Shown: piece by piece, positions 7,368-15,463 of the stretch
Layout of the letters: the number at the start of each line of letters is the position of its first letter
Numbering within the stretch: the first letter of the stretch is position 1
From: an uncultured Clostridia bacterium
GTDB taxonomy: Bacteria; Bacillota; Clostridia; Lachnospirales; Lachnospiraceae
DNA: 45,040 nucleotides
Assembly: GCA_937896665.1 (NCBI GenBank)
Contig: CALBNS010000050.1
Location: 1-45,040, forward strand
Reading direction: 5' to 3'
Program-made: the position numbers and the translations under genes
Notes under the pieces: generated by a model
The model's database searches: none
Told to the model about the DNA's origin: nothing
The model's input: the letters and a program-made list of their open reading frames with translations, nothing else

Positions 7368-9157
7368 TGAATGATACACAACAAAAACAGTTAGGCTCAA
7401 CATTATGGGCGATTGCTGATAAACTGCGTGGTGCAATGAACGCCGATGATTTTCGAGATTATATGCTGTCTTTTCTCTTTTTGCGCTACCTGTCCGATAA
7501 TTATGAAGAGGCAGTAAAAAAGGAATTGGGCAGTGATTATCAGAAAAGTGAGCTTGAAATTCAAAAGAATGGAGAGGATCTTGATACCTATATTGGCGAG
7601 CTTAAATCTGTTATTACCCAATACAGTAGATCGCTTTCTCCTGAGAAATTAGGGTTACATGAAGACGAAGAAGACCTTCAAAAAATTGAAAAAGCAAGAC
7701 ATGATTTTGTGGATGACAATAATAAGATGCTCTATAGCCACAATGTAATCCCTCTTGCAGTCTGGTATATTCGCAATTTGGATCAAGTTGATATGCTTGA
7801 AAAACAAATGCGCCGTAAAATCCATTATGTAATAAAACCGGCATATTTGTGGAGCAATATATATGAATTGGCAAGAACACAAAATAGCCAATTACTGAAA
7901 ACTTTACAGAGTGGATTTAAATATATTGAGAATGAGTCATTTGAAAGCAGATTTCGTGGTTTGTTCTCAGAAGTAAATCTTGATTCCGATAAATTGGGAA
8001 AGAATTATGGGGAACGAAATATACTGCTGTGTTCGATTATAACTGAAATCGCAGAAGGACTTTCTAAATTCCCAAATGAAACAGATCTTTTGGGGGATGC
8101 CTACGAATATTTGATTGGTCAGTTTGCTGCTGGTTCTGGTAAAAAAGCGGGTGAATTCTATACACCGCAGCAGGTTTCAACTATCCTTTCTCGGATTGTT
8201 TCTCTTGACAGCCAAGATCCCAGCACCGGAAAAAAGAGCAAACTAAGAAACGTACTTGATTTTGCCTGTGGTTCAGGCTCGTTATTAATCAATGTACGAA
8301 AACAATTTGGCGCAAATGGTATTGGTCAGATCTATGGGCAGGAAAAAAATATTACGACCTATAACCTTGCTCGTATGAATATGTTGCTTCACGGTGTAAA
8401 GGATTCTGAATTTCAGATTCATCATGGCGATTCTTTGCTAAATGACTGGAATATTTTGAATGAAATGAATCCAGCAAAAAAAATGCAGTTTGAGGCGGTC
8501 GTAGCCAATCCGCCTTTCAGCTATAGATGGCAACCCAAAGAAGAAATGGCAGAAGATTTTCGATTCAAGAATTACGGACTTGCACCAAAGTCAGCGGCAG
8601 ACTTCGCCTTTCTATTGCATGGCTTCCACTTTTTAAGTGATGATGGAACAATGGCAATTATTTTGCCGCATGGTGTACTGTTCCGTGGTGGCACTGAGGA
8701 AAAAATCAGAACAAAACTTCTCAAAGATGGAAATATTGATGCTATCATTGGTTTGCCGGCAAATTTGTTTTTCTCTACGGGTATTCCAGTGTGTATTCTG
8801 GTTCTCAAAAAATGCAAGAAATATGATGATGTGCTAATTATCAATGCAAGTGAGTATTTTGAAAAAGGGAAGCGTCAAAATACGCTTTTACCTGAGCATA
8901 TTGATAGGATCATTGAAACATACCAATACCGAAAGGAAGATGACAAAAAATATTCCCGCCGAGTTTCTATGGAGGAAATCGAGAAAAATGGATATAACCT
9001 AAATATTTCTCGTTATGTCAGCACTGCGCCCGAAGAAGAAATTGTTGATATTGAAGAAGTACGGCAGGAGCTTGAAAAAATTGAGAATGACATTAATGTG
9101 GCAAAGGCTCGGCATAATGAGTTTTTGAAGGAGTTGGGATTGAATTTATTACCATAA
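7367..9157 (+). CDS. hsdM: Type I restriction-modification DNA methyltransferase subunit M
   Basis: 596 residues. It methylates adenine N6 in the site chosen by HsdS and forms the M2S core of the restriction complex. The N-terminal helical HsdM domain occupies about 1-230; the methyltransferase domain follows with YTPQQV (265-270), the SAM-binding motif FACGSGSLL (299-307) and the catalytic NPPF (381-384). The C-terminus is helical and should clamp HsdS. It begins at an ATG overlapping the preceding TGA by one base, so it is translated with the ATPase. Having hsdM last, behind the ATPase, differs from the frequent M-S-R order, but all subunits look intact. Confidence 0.95.
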   Translation: MNDTQQKQLGSTLWAIADKLRGAMNADDFRDYMLSFLFLRYLSDNYEEAVKKELGSDYQKSELEIQKNGEDLDTYIGELKSVITQYSRSLSPEKLGLHEDEEDLQKIEKARHDFVDDNNKMLYSHNVIPLAVWYIRNLDQVDMLEKQMRRKIHYVIKPAYLWSNIYELARTQNSQLLKTLQSGFKYIENESFESRFRGLFSEVNLDSDKLGKNYGERNILLCSIITEIAEGLSKFPNETDLLGDAYEYLIGQFAAGSGKKAGEFYTPQQVSTILSRIVSLDSQDPSTGKKSKLRNVLDFACGSGSLLINVRKQFGANGIGQIYGQEKNITTYNLARMNMLLHGVKDSEFQIHHGDSLLNDWNILNEMNPAKKMQFEAVVANPPFSYRWQPKEEMAEDFRFKNYGLAPKSAADFAFLLHGFHFLSDDGTMAIILPHGVLFRGGTEEKIRTKLLKDGNIDAIIGLPANLFFSTGIPVCILVLKKCKKYDDVLIINASEYFEKGKRQNTLLPEHIDRIIETYQYRKEDDKKYSRRVSMEEIEKNGYNLNISRYVSTAPEEEIVDIEEVRQELEKIENDINVAKARHNEFLKELGLNLLP

Positions 9158-9203
9158 GAAGAAAGAATCAGTTGTGACGTTTTGCAACTGATTCTTTCTT
9201 CTT
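9156..9203. terminator. Strong bidirectional terminator after hsdM
   Basis: A perfect 19-bp stem (9156-9174 with 9185-9203) and a 10-nt loop. Its arms are A-rich on one side and T-rich on the other, so it can act for hsdM and for the converging tnpV. Confidence 0.85.
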
Positions 9204-9577
9204 TATACATAGATTATTTCAGCATTAACTATTTCGGTAGCTCTTTCTCGAATATTATTGAGTTGTGAACACCAAAGCATTGGATTTCTTTCCTTAAGTT
9301 CTTCTGTTATGCCTTCGCTGTTTGCAAGTTGCTTTACGATTTGAAGAAACATATTTTTAGCCTGATTTTCAATGTCGACAAGATAGTCATTTAGTTTCCC
9401 GCTTGTCAACAGGTTCATATAAATAATTTTATGGTGCTGTTTTAAATATCTTGCGTGTCGCTGCCCCCATACTTCGATCGGCTGATCTTGTTGTTCGGGC
9501 AAAATGAGACTTGGCAGCAGATAATCTCCTACCTGAGTGTATGTACCACCCATTTGTTCAAATAATGACTTTTCCAT
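9203..9577 (-). CDS. tnpV: Transposon-encoded TnpV-type protein
   Basis: 124 residues resembling the TnpV family named after the Tn4451/Tn4453 mobilizable transposons: an N-terminal GGTYTQVGDYLLPSL segment, the central RHARYLKQHHKIIY and a helical C-terminus. The biochemical function of this family is not known to me; it is a marker of clostridial mobile elements. It has its own ribosome site (AGGAGGAAAATAC) and converges on hsdM across a shared terminator. No associated large serine recombinase lies in the window, so this is probably part of a larger mosaic element or a remnant. Confidence 0.75.
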   Translation of the reverse strand: MEKSLFEQMGGTYTQVGDYLLPSLILPEQQDQPIEVWGQRHARYLKQHHKIIYMNLLTSGKLNDYLVDIENQAKNMFLQIVKQLANSEGITEELKERNPMLWCSQLNNIRERATEIVNAEIIYV

Positions 9578-9650
9578 AGTATTTTCCTCCTGTATTTTAG
9601 TGTGCTTTTATTTTAAATAAAGACAGGTAATAACACCAATGTGCCGATAA

Positions 9651-9692
9651 AAAATACAGCGTACCTGTTATATCACAGATACGCTGTATTTT
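9651..9692 (-). terminator. Terminator of the XRE gene upstream of tnpV
   Basis: A perfect 13-bp stem AAAATACAGCGTA/TACGCTGTATTTT (9651-9663 with 9680-9692) and a 16-nt loop, followed by a T-rich stretch on the minus strand. It touches the stop codon of the XRE gene. Confidence 0.75.
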
Positions 9693-10126
9693 CATATATT
9701 TATTTCGGGATATGTATTTACCAATTGCCGAAACATTTTTCTTGACGGCTGTCGTGAACCGCCCTCCCACTTAGAATAGATACTCAAACTAATACCTGCT
9801 TTTTCAGCAAAAGTTGCTTGATTTAATCTGTGTGCTTTTCTGATTTCACGAAGTCTATCACTGTATGGATAATCCATAAATTGAGCAAATTCATCTAAGA
9901 GCATATTTCTATCAATTTCAAGGATTTCAGCCATAGCAACGGCTGTTTGATATGGTATCGGGAATCGTTCACGCTCATACATTAACACTGTTGCGGGTGC
10001 AATTCCTACACTCTCGGCTAACTGTCGTGTGGTTAAACACTTTCGCTGTCGGTAGTATTTTAGCATTGCCGCAGGAGTTTGTTCTGTAGGAACACCTTCA
10101 AAGCAAAAGTGTAAATGCATTAACAT
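9692..10126 (-). CDS. Helix-turn-helix regulator with two XRE-like domains
   Basis: About 144 residues from ATG at 10126. Two HTH segments are visible: LTTRQLAESVGIAPATVLMY near the N-terminus and LNQATFAEKAGISLSIYSKW in the second half, each with the Cro/CI pattern. The start is uncertain. The frame stays open upstream to a TTG at 10213 and reads protein-like (CKYDTILNHT), but that stretch overlaps the start of the divergent IS200-type transposase, so the original 5' end may have been replaced. No good ribosome site is seen before 10126. It probably regulated neighbouring mobile-element genes; targets are unknown. Confidence 0.65.
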   Translation of the reverse strand: MLMHLHFCFEGVPTEQTPAAMLKYYRQRKCLTTRQLAESVGIAPATVLMYERERFPIPYQTAVAMAEILEIDRNMLLDEFAQFMDYPYSDRLREIRKAHRLNQATFAEKAGISLSIYSKWEGGSRQPSRKMFRQLVNTYPEINI

Positions 10127-10156
10127 TTTCCCGTGCTTATATTCATATAAGTCTGT

Positions 10157-10579
10157 GTGATTGAGAATAGTGTCGTATTTGCACCAAAATATAGGGGAAA
10201 AGTTTTTTTTCAAGAAAAAAGAGAGGGTATCAGAGATATTATTAGAACCTTATGTCAATGGAAAGGTGTAGAAATAATTGAAGGAGAGATATGTCCGGAT
10301 CACATACATCTTCTATTAAGTATCCCGCCGAAAATGAGCGTTTCGGGATTTATGGGATATTTGAAAGGTAAGAGTAGTTTAATGATATTTCAAAAGTATG
10401 GAAATATGAAATTTGCATACCGAAACCGCGAATTTTCGTGTAAGGGATACTACGTCGATACCGTAGGAAAAGATACAAAAGCAATAAAAAATTACATAGC
10501 CAACCGGCTAAAGCAAGATCAGGAAATGGATCAATTAAGTCTATTTGATCCAAGAGACCCGTTTACGGGTAGCAAGTAA
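10157..10579 (+). pseudogene. tnpA: IS200/IS605-family Y1 transposase TnpA, N-terminus degenerate
   Basis: 140 residues from a GTG at 10157. TnpA of this family excises and inserts single-stranded DNA using an HUH metal site and one tyrosine. Both are present: PDHIHLLLSIPP carries the HxH pair, and GYYVDTVG the nucleophilic Tyr. The family core VVFAPKYR, VEIIEG and FMGYLKGKSSLMIF is conserved. The usual first dozen or so residues (the SHTKW.CKYH-like strand) are missing, an in-frame stop lies just upstream, and there is no ribosome site, so this copy is probably inactive. No tnpB follows. It is flanked by an XRE gene on the left and an IS1634-type element on the right. Confidence 0.6.
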
Positions 10580-10679
10580 TCCTACGCGTGGCTGGCAGGC
10601 CAAGAAAAAGAGCACATTTGTGCTATGCTAGTAGTATTAGGGCTAAGCCCGAAACGGAAAAACCACCCGCTTGGCGGGT
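10580..10679 (+). mobile_element. Right-end structures of the IS200-type element
   Basis: Downstream of tnpA are several foldbacks: AGCACATTTGTGCT, GGGCTAAGCCC and CACCCGCTTGGCGGGTG (10664-10680). IS200/IS605 ends carry subterminal hairpins recognised by TnpA, so these likely form the right end and a terminator. The T-run expected after the last hairpin is absent because the next element begins there. Confidence 0.5.
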
Positions 10680-10685
10680 GAATAA

Positions 10686-12378
10686 TTATTTGATTTCTCC
10701 ATCGCTCAGAAAATATGATGTTAAAGGCAGGTTACAAATAGCTGCAAATTCTTTTATAAATGAACTACCCCGTGTGAGATTTATGTATTTGTGATCTGAT
10801 ATTTTTGCCACTCTGAAATCATGTACAAATTCAAATAAATCCTCTGAACAGTAGTTGTTTTTTAATACCTTGAACTGAAGCAATCTTGTCAATAACACTG
10901 CCAGATAGCAGATGAGAAAATGACCTACTATGGTATTCTCTTTTTGTAAGTACACTGGTCTTGCATCAAGCTGTGATTTCATGATACGGAAGGATTCTTC
11001 AATTCTCCAAAGGTTGTGGTATGCATCATACACATCGCAATCACTCATTGATAATTCAGAGGTAACAAGTAGGTTGTACCCTGCTAGTTCAAGAGACTTT
11101 CTAATGAGTTCTTCGTTCATTGTTACTATGACTTTACCATCTGTTTCATTCCCTTTTTTATCAGCAGTGGTAAACAATACATACTTTGCTGAATCACCAT
11201 GCTCTGACTTTTTAGCCTGTGATGCTTTTAATAGTCTTGCTTTTTCAACTTCTTTCTTGATTTCGTAAATCTGTTTCGTGGCCAGTTTAGGATTGTAAGT
11301 AACGATTCTTTTTTCGGTTATCTTAAATTTCTTTATTTTTCCCGAATCAACATCCTTGAATTTATATTCGAATTCATCGACGCATTCTTTGATGCGATAT
11401 AACACATCGCCGTTAGCATTCTTGATATCTCTGTAATCATTATCTAAAAGAACCCATGTCTTTTCGGTTTCCGGAAGCTGTTTGACTGATTTTGAGAAAA
11501 TATAGCCGTCGCCATTTTTTAATGCATGGTAGATATTTTCAGCACAGTTCAATCCTTTGTCAGCTATCTGAATTGTTCTACCGGCTACAGAATTTCTCTT
11601 TTTTAAATCATTGATTATATTTCGGATGACCGGTTTTTCGCTTTGGTTTCCAGGGAATAATTTCATGCCGATAGGAATCTGGTTTGCGTCAAGAAGAAGT
11701 CCAAGTCCGACAATAGGTTCCTTTCTGTTTTCTTTTGAAGGTCCCTTTTTTCTAAAATCATCCTCTTTGTCGATTTCAAAGTAAAAGTTTGTGCAATCGA
11801 AATAAGTATGAGAAGTATCAAACTGATACATCTGCTTAATCTGATGATTATAGATTTCAATAATCTTTTCGTATTCGCAGCCAATGTATTCCAGTCCATC
11901 ATAAAGCTGGTTCAAAGAAAAATCATAGGACTCAAAGAGTTTGGGAATTACCTCGTCGTAAGTTTTTGATTTAGAGCATGGATGAACAAGCCTTGCATAG
12001 ACAAGGGCTGACATCATATCAAATACATTAAATCTGAAATCAGTAGCAGTCTGCATAAGATCAATATATTTTTTTGCAGAGAGCTTATCATTGATATTTT
12101 TCATAGGGAAATATCCGATGAGTTTTTCTGGAGAATTCTCAGATATTTGTTTTGCTTTTTTTATTTTTTTCAGCCTTGGCTTCCTGATTAAGTCTGATTA
12201 CCTCTTCTTTATAGAATGATACGGGATCATCAATTCCCTTTGCCTGAAGCTCATGAACATATCCAATAGGTTTGTATGATTTGTGGGCTGTATGACCGCG
12301 TTCTGGATCGTAAAAACTTGAATAAATTTGGAGATAAGTACCTTTTTTGTTGATTGTCTTTTTTAAAAAATATGCCAT
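10686..12378 (-). pseudogene. IS1634-family DDE transposase, interrupted by a frameshift
   Basis: The N-terminal part (MAYFLKK start at 12378 to the stop at 12139) and the C-terminal part (open to 10686) together match one ~560-residue IS1634-type transposase. The first ends AEKNKKSKTNI; the second picks up in another frame as SENSPEKLIGYFP. The join lies in an A-rich tract around 12145-12165 and needs a +1 shift, which could be a decayed slippage hot spot or, less likely, programmed frameshifting. The downstream part retains catalytic-domain landmarks: GLLLDANQIPIGMKLFPGNQ, IADKGLN and WRIEESFRIMKSQL, holding the expected acidic residues. A TTGACA-like -35 sits upstream at 12442-12447. Confidence 0.75.
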
Positions 12379-12461
12379 AAAAATCACTTCTCTCTATTAT
12401 AACACCACAGCACCATATATACAAGATCTAAAAAATAATTTTGTCAAGTTTTTTAAACAAC

Positions 12462-12487
12462 AAAAAAAGTCAGCATTTATGCTGACT
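12462..12487 (-). terminator. Terminator inside the upstream end of the IS1634-type element
   Basis: A 9-bp stem AGTCAGCAT/ATGCTGACT (12468-12476 with 12479-12487), followed on the minus strand by seven T. It would stop transcripts entering the transposase gene from outside, a common insertion-sequence safeguard. Confidence 0.65.
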
Positions 12488-12626
12488 TGCAATAAAGTAT
12501 AGTATAACTAACTCTTAAAGAAATATAGTGCTAAATCCTAAAGGCGGGTTTTCTTACTCTTTTTTGCATTGGAGTATAATATTTTGAAATAAAATCAGAA
12601 AAAAATAAAAATATTCAAAAAATGTA

Positions 12627-12655
12627 TTGACAAAAAAGAAAATAGATGTTATAAT
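12627..12655 (+). promoter_or_regulatory. Consensus promoter of the orphan transcript
   Basis: TTGACA (12627-12632), a 17-bp spacer and TATAAT (12650-12655): a perfect match to the vegetative consensus. It is the strongest promoter I see in the window, and no protein gene follows. Confidence 0.8.
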
Positions 12656-12661
12656 AACAGT

Positions 12662-12895
12662 ATAAACAAGATAAACAAACAAAAAAACAGATAAAAATAT
12701 CTATTAAGAAATTTGTTTATCAGATAAAAGCTTTAAGGAAATCGGAAGCCAAGAAGCAAATATTACATAGGAGGTACGGACCACCAAGACGATAAGCAGA
12801 ACTTCATAATACGAAAGAAAGAATGAGGTAATCATATGGAAGAACCAGAAATGTAAGAAGGAGTATCAGTTCAGAAAAGAATGATACTCCTTTTT
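12662..12895 (+). ncRNA. Candidate stand-alone structured small RNA, about 235 nt
   Basis: The transcript is defined by a perfect promoter and a good terminator. It holds no ORF longer than a few codons: the best is a six-codon ATG ORF at 12836. It can fold: GATAAACAAA (12670-12679) pairs perfectly with TTTGTTTATC (12712-12721), enclosing an inner AGATA-AAAA-TATCT hairpin. Further on, an AGGAGGT at about 12769-12775 can pair with ACCACC across an ACGG loop, hiding a ribosome-site-like sequence that has no start codon behind it. The downstream neighbour, tRNA-Leu, is on the opposite strand, so this is not a leader of a visible gene. I do not recognise it as 6S, SRP, tmRNA or RNase P RNA. It could still be a known Rfam class that I cannot recall. 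Confidence 0.55.
12860..12895 (+). terminator. Terminator of the orphan transcript
   Basis: A 9-bp stem GGAGTATCA/TGATACTCC (12860-12868 with 12882-12890), followed by five T. Confidence 0.85.
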
Positions 12896-12920
12896 CATGC
12901 GTAAAAAGCATTTGCTTTAT

Positions 12921-12957
12921 AAAAGAAAAACCCGAAAACCAATGTAAGGTTTTCGGG
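12921..12957 (-). terminator. Terminator of tRNA-Leu
   Basis: A 10-bp stem CCCGAAAACC/GGTTTTCGGG (12931-12940 with 12948-12957), followed on the minus strand by TTTTTCTTTT. Confidence 0.85.
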
Positions 12958-12964
12958 AAATTAC

Positions 12965-13047
12965 TGCGGAAGATGGGATTTGAACCCACACAAGGAAACC
13001 CTCACTAGAACCTGAATCTAGCGCGTCTGCCGTTCCGCCACTTCCGC
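12965..13047 (-). tRNA. tRNA-Leu (anticodon CAG)
   Basis: An 83-nt class II tRNA without an encoded CCA. The acceptor stem is GCGGAAG/CTTCCGC with discriminator A. The anticodon stem CTAGA/TCTAG encloses a loop TTCAGGT with anticodon CAG. It has a long variable arm (TGAGGGTTTCCTT) as expected for leucine, and a T-loop GGTTCAAATCC. It reads CUG codons. It has its own promoter and terminator and is transcribed alone. tRNA genes are common integration sites, but the mobile DNA on its 3' side (12.55 kb and below) does not reach it, so there is no sign of integration into this one. Confidence 0.95.
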
Positions 13048-13058
13048 TAACAAAAGAT

Positions 13059-13087
13059 ATTCTAACACAAAATTTGATGTATCGCAA
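13059..13087 (-). promoter_or_regulatory. Promoter of tRNA-Leu
   Basis: On the minus strand, TTGCGA (13082-13087), a 17-bp spacer and TAGAAT (13059-13064), about 12 bp before the mature 5' end. Confidence 0.6.
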
Positions 13088-13146
13088 GTATAAATATGAT
13101 AATATATAAAAAACGCAATTGTAATTTAAAGAAAGTGGGTGAGACA

Positions 13147-13860
13147 ATGGATAAATTACAAAGACTTCGTGAAATGATTGCAGAATGTAATAATATTGTA
13201 TTTTTTGGAGGTGCGGGAGTGTCCACAGAAAGCAATATACCGGATTTTCGAAGTGCTGATGGTCTGTATCAGGAAAATTACGTGTATCCTCCAGAGCAGG
13301 TGGTAAGCCACACTTTTTTTGTGAGAAAAACAGAGTTGTTTTACGATTTCTATAAGAGTAAGATGATGTTTTTGGATGCGAAGCCGAATCCGGCGCATCT
13401 GGCACTTGCACGCTTGGAAAAGGAAGGAAAGTTGAGTACGGTCATTACACAGAACATTGACGGACTCCATCAAATGGCGGGCAGCAAGAAAGTGTATGAG
13501 CTTCATGGCAGTATTCATCGTAACTATTGTCAGAAATGTGGGAAATTTTATGATGCAAGGTATGTAAAAGAAGCCCGGGGAATTCCAAGATGTGAATGTG
13601 GCGGCATTATTAAACCTGACGTAGTGCTTTATGAAGAAGGATTGGATTCAGCTACAATACAGGGCGCTGTGCAGGCAATCAGACAGGCTGACATGCTGAT
13701 TATAGGTGGAACATCATTGGTAGTGTATCCGGCGGCCGGTTTTATTGATTATTTCAATGGAAAATATCTGGTAGTACTGAATAAGAGTGCAACACCGAGA
13801 GATGCACAGGCGGATTTGTGTATTCAGGAACCGATCGGGGAAGTTTTAGGGGAAATTTAG
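13147..13860 (+). CDS. cobB: NAD-dependent protein deacylase (sirtuin)
   Basis: 237 residues, normal for a bacterial sirtuin. It removes acetyl or related acyl groups from lysines using NAD, often tuning acetyl-CoA synthetase and central metabolism. Seen: the NAD-binding GAGVSTESNIPDFR, the TQNIDGLH loop, the catalytic His in ELHGS, and a four-Cys zinc site (YCQKCG and RCECGG). The chosen ATG is the one before DKLQRL; an upstream in-frame extension is AT-rich and lacks a ribosome site. It is transcribed alone, divergent from tRNA-Leu, and ends at a strong hairpin shared with the sda operon. The protein substrate is not evident from the context. Confidence 0.92.
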   Translation: MDKLQRLREMIAECNNIVFFGGAGVSTESNIPDFRSADGLYQENYVYPPEQVVSHTFFVRKTELFYDFYKSKMMFLDAKPNPAHLALARLEKEGKLSTVITQNIDGLHQMAGSKKVYELHGSIHRNYCQKCGKFYDARYVKEARGIPRCECGGIIKPDVVLYEEGLDSATIQGAVQAIRQADMLIIGGTSLVVYPAAGFIDYFNGKYLVVLNKSATPRDAQADLCIQEPIGEVLGEI

Positions 13861-13862
13861 AA

Positions 13863-13883
13863 GGAGCTGCCAGTGGCAGCTCC
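13863..13883. terminator. Hairpin between the converging sirtuin gene and sda operon
   Basis: A 9-bp GC-rich stem GGAGCTGCC/GGCAGCTCC with an AGT loop, lying 3 bp after the sirtuin stop. No long T-run follows on either strand, so it is a weaker candidate than the other terminators here. Confidence 0.5.
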
Positions 13884-13907
13884 TGTAGGTTATATGACAG
13901 TGAATGT

Positions 13908-14771
13908 CTATAAAGTGCATAGTTTACATCCGGTCGGTGTTCCTGCACATCCGCCCATTGCAGTTTCACGAAGCTCAAATGGCAGACTTTTGCCGACACG
14001 GAACATTGCTTCGGCCATCTCGTCAAATGGGATTGGATGCAGTACATTACTTAGGGCGAGTTCTGCACAGGTGATTGCGTTGGCAACACCGATTGCATTA
14101 CGGCTTTGGCAAGGTGATTCCACGAGTCCTGCAATTGGGTCACACACGAGTCCTAAAAGATTTGAGAGAGCAAGACTCGCGGCATTCAGGCACATCTCAG
14201 GTGTACCGCCCATCATTTCGACAATTGCACTTGCTGACATAGCACTTGCTGCTCCGACTTCTGCCTGACATCCGGCTTCGGCACCGGATACTGAGGCATT
14301 ACGCATCAGCAGATAGCCGATAGCACTTGCATTTAGAAGTCCTTTGTATAATGTTTCATCGGGAAGACTATGTTCTTTTTGCATTGCAAGGAGTACTCCC
14401 GGAAGCACACCGGATGAGCCGGCAGTAGGGGCTGCTACAATCAGACCCATAGATGCATTTACTTCCAGCACAGCCATGCTGTAGGCGATGGCATTAGAAA
14501 GCATTGGTCCACAGACTCTGTTTGCAGAAGTGCTGTGCTCGGCTACTTTTTTTGCTTCACCGCCAATCAGGCCGCCGATGGACTTTCCCGGATTTTCAAT
14601 CGGTTTTGTCGCAGCTTGTTTCATGATATCTAATACTTTTGTTAGTTTCTGGTCTACGCTTTGCTCAGAGGCATGTCCGGCAGTGGTTTCCCGAAGTTTC
14701 ATGACTGCAGAAACCGGAAGTCCGGTCTTCGCACAGCATTCTAATAATTCCCGTCCATTCAAAAAATCCAT
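13908..14771 (-). CDS. sdaAA: L-serine dehydratase, iron-sulfur type, alpha subunit
   Basis: 287 residues. With the beta subunit it deaminates L-serine to pyruvate and ammonia using a [4Fe-4S] cluster. Typical parts are GPMLSNAIAYSMAVLE, the Gly/Ala-rich GLIVAAPTAGSSGVLPG, ASVSGAEAGCQAEVGAASAM, CDPIAGLVESPCQSRN and the C-terminal MGGCAGTPTGC; the Cys in these segments should bind the cluster. A GGAGGTG precedes the start, 13 nt after the beta-subunit gene. It is the last gene of the metF-metH-sda run, which places serine breakdown next to the folate/methionine pathway that also draws on serine. Confidence 0.95.
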   Translation of the reverse strand: MDFLNGRELLECCAKTGLPVSAVMKLRETTAGHASEQSVDQKLTKVLDIMKQAATKPIENPGKSIGGLIGGEAKKVAEHSTSANRVCGPMLSNAIAYSMAVLEVNASMGLIVAAPTAGSSGVLPGVLLAMQKEHSLPDETLYKGLLNASAIGYLLMRNASVSGAEAGCQAEVGAASAMSASAIVEMMGGTPEMCLNAASLALSNLLGLVCDPIAGLVESPCQSRNAIGVANAITCAELALSNVLHPIPFDEMAEAMFRVGKSLPFELRETAMGGCAGTPTGCKLCTL

Positions 14772-14784
14772 ACCAACACCTCCG

Positions 14785-15453
14785 TCACATTTGAATCAGC
14801 ATTAAATCGGCAACATTTGAATTCGTCTTAATCATGTCTAATACCTCTTCTGGGATCGGTTCATCAGACTCAACAATTGTAAAGGCATTGGCACCCTTAT
14901 CTTCACGGAACAAACGCATAAATGCGATATTTACATCATGATCACTCAGCGCCTGAGTGATGTGTGCAACTACACCGGGAGTATCTTTTTGCTGTATAAT
15001 CAGGGTACTGTATTCGCCGGTAAACTCTACGTCAATATTATTGATGCGTACAATTTTCATCTTTCCTCCACCAATTGATTCACCACGGATAGAAAGCGTA
15101 TGCCCTGTTACACCAAATAAATCAATATCGGCAGTATTTGGGTGTTCCGTAATTGTTTTTTCATCAATAATGTATTCATATTCCACCTTCATCTGCCTGG
15201 CAAGCTCAAATGCATCACGAATTCTTTCGTCATCAGTCTTAAAACCCAGAATTCCTCCAAGCAGGGCACGGTCTGTTCCGTGTCCGCGATAAGTTTTTGC
15301 AAAAGAGCCATATAACGTAAAGGTCACTTTTTTGATGGCCTCTGGAAACATTTTCCTTGCCATCAAAGCAATTGATACAGCTCCGGCAGTGTGGGAGCTG
15401 GAAGGTCCAATCATATTTGGCCCAATTACATCAAAGATACTTAAAAAGTTCAT
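14785..15453 (-). CDS. sdaAB: L-serine dehydratase, iron-sulfur type, beta subunit
   Basis: 222 residues. The N-terminal domain carries FDVIGPNMIGPSSSHTAGAV, typical of the beta subunit. The C-terminal ~75 residues form an ACT-like domain (TLIIQQKDTPGVVAHITQAL), a fold that usually senses an amino acid, plausibly serine. GGAGC lies before the start, and only 10 bases separate it from metH upstream, so it is cotranscribed. The two-polypeptide form is common in Gram-positive bacteria, whereas E. coli fuses both parts. Length and motifs are complete. Confidence 0.95.
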   Translation of the reverse strand: MNFLSIFDVIGPNMIGPSSSHTAGAVSIALMARKMFPEAIKKVTFTLYGSFAKTYRGHGTDRALLGGILGFKTDDERIRDAFELARQMKVEYEYIIDEKTITEHPNTADIDLFGVTGHTLSIRGESIGGGKMKIVRINNIDVEFTGEYSTLIIQQKDTPGVVAHITQALSDHDVNIAFMRLFREDKGANAFTIVESDEPIPEEVLDMIKTNSNVADLMLIQM

Positions 15454-15463
15454 AAGCTGCTCC

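Larger units (their letters stand above)
10680..12542 (-). mobile_element. IS1634-type insertion sequence, about 1.86 kb
   Basis: Bounded by a 7-bp direct repeat GGCGGGT at 10673-10679 and 12543-12549, read as a possible target duplication. Removing the element would restore ACCCGC-TT-GGCGGGT-TTTC, a sensible terminator for the neighbouring tnpA. Clear terminal inverted repeats are not visible at these exact ends, so the boundaries are tentative. Confidence 0.45.

Noticed and set aside
10686..12378. Two independent genes instead of one broken transposase
   Set aside because: The two parts are collinear pieces of one IS1634-type protein, and the downstream part lacks a ribosome site before its first ATG.
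12662..12895. 6S RNA, SRP RNA or tmRNA as identity of the orphan transcript
   Set aside because: The 5' and 3' ends are not complementary as in 6S or tmRNA, and the short CGGAAG...AGCCAAG resemblance to SRP RNA is not embedded in the right hairpin.
12917..13411. Open frame of about 160 codons antisense to tRNA-Leu and the sirtuin gene
   Set aside because: It crosses the tRNA and its promoter and reads as low-complexity antisense sequence.
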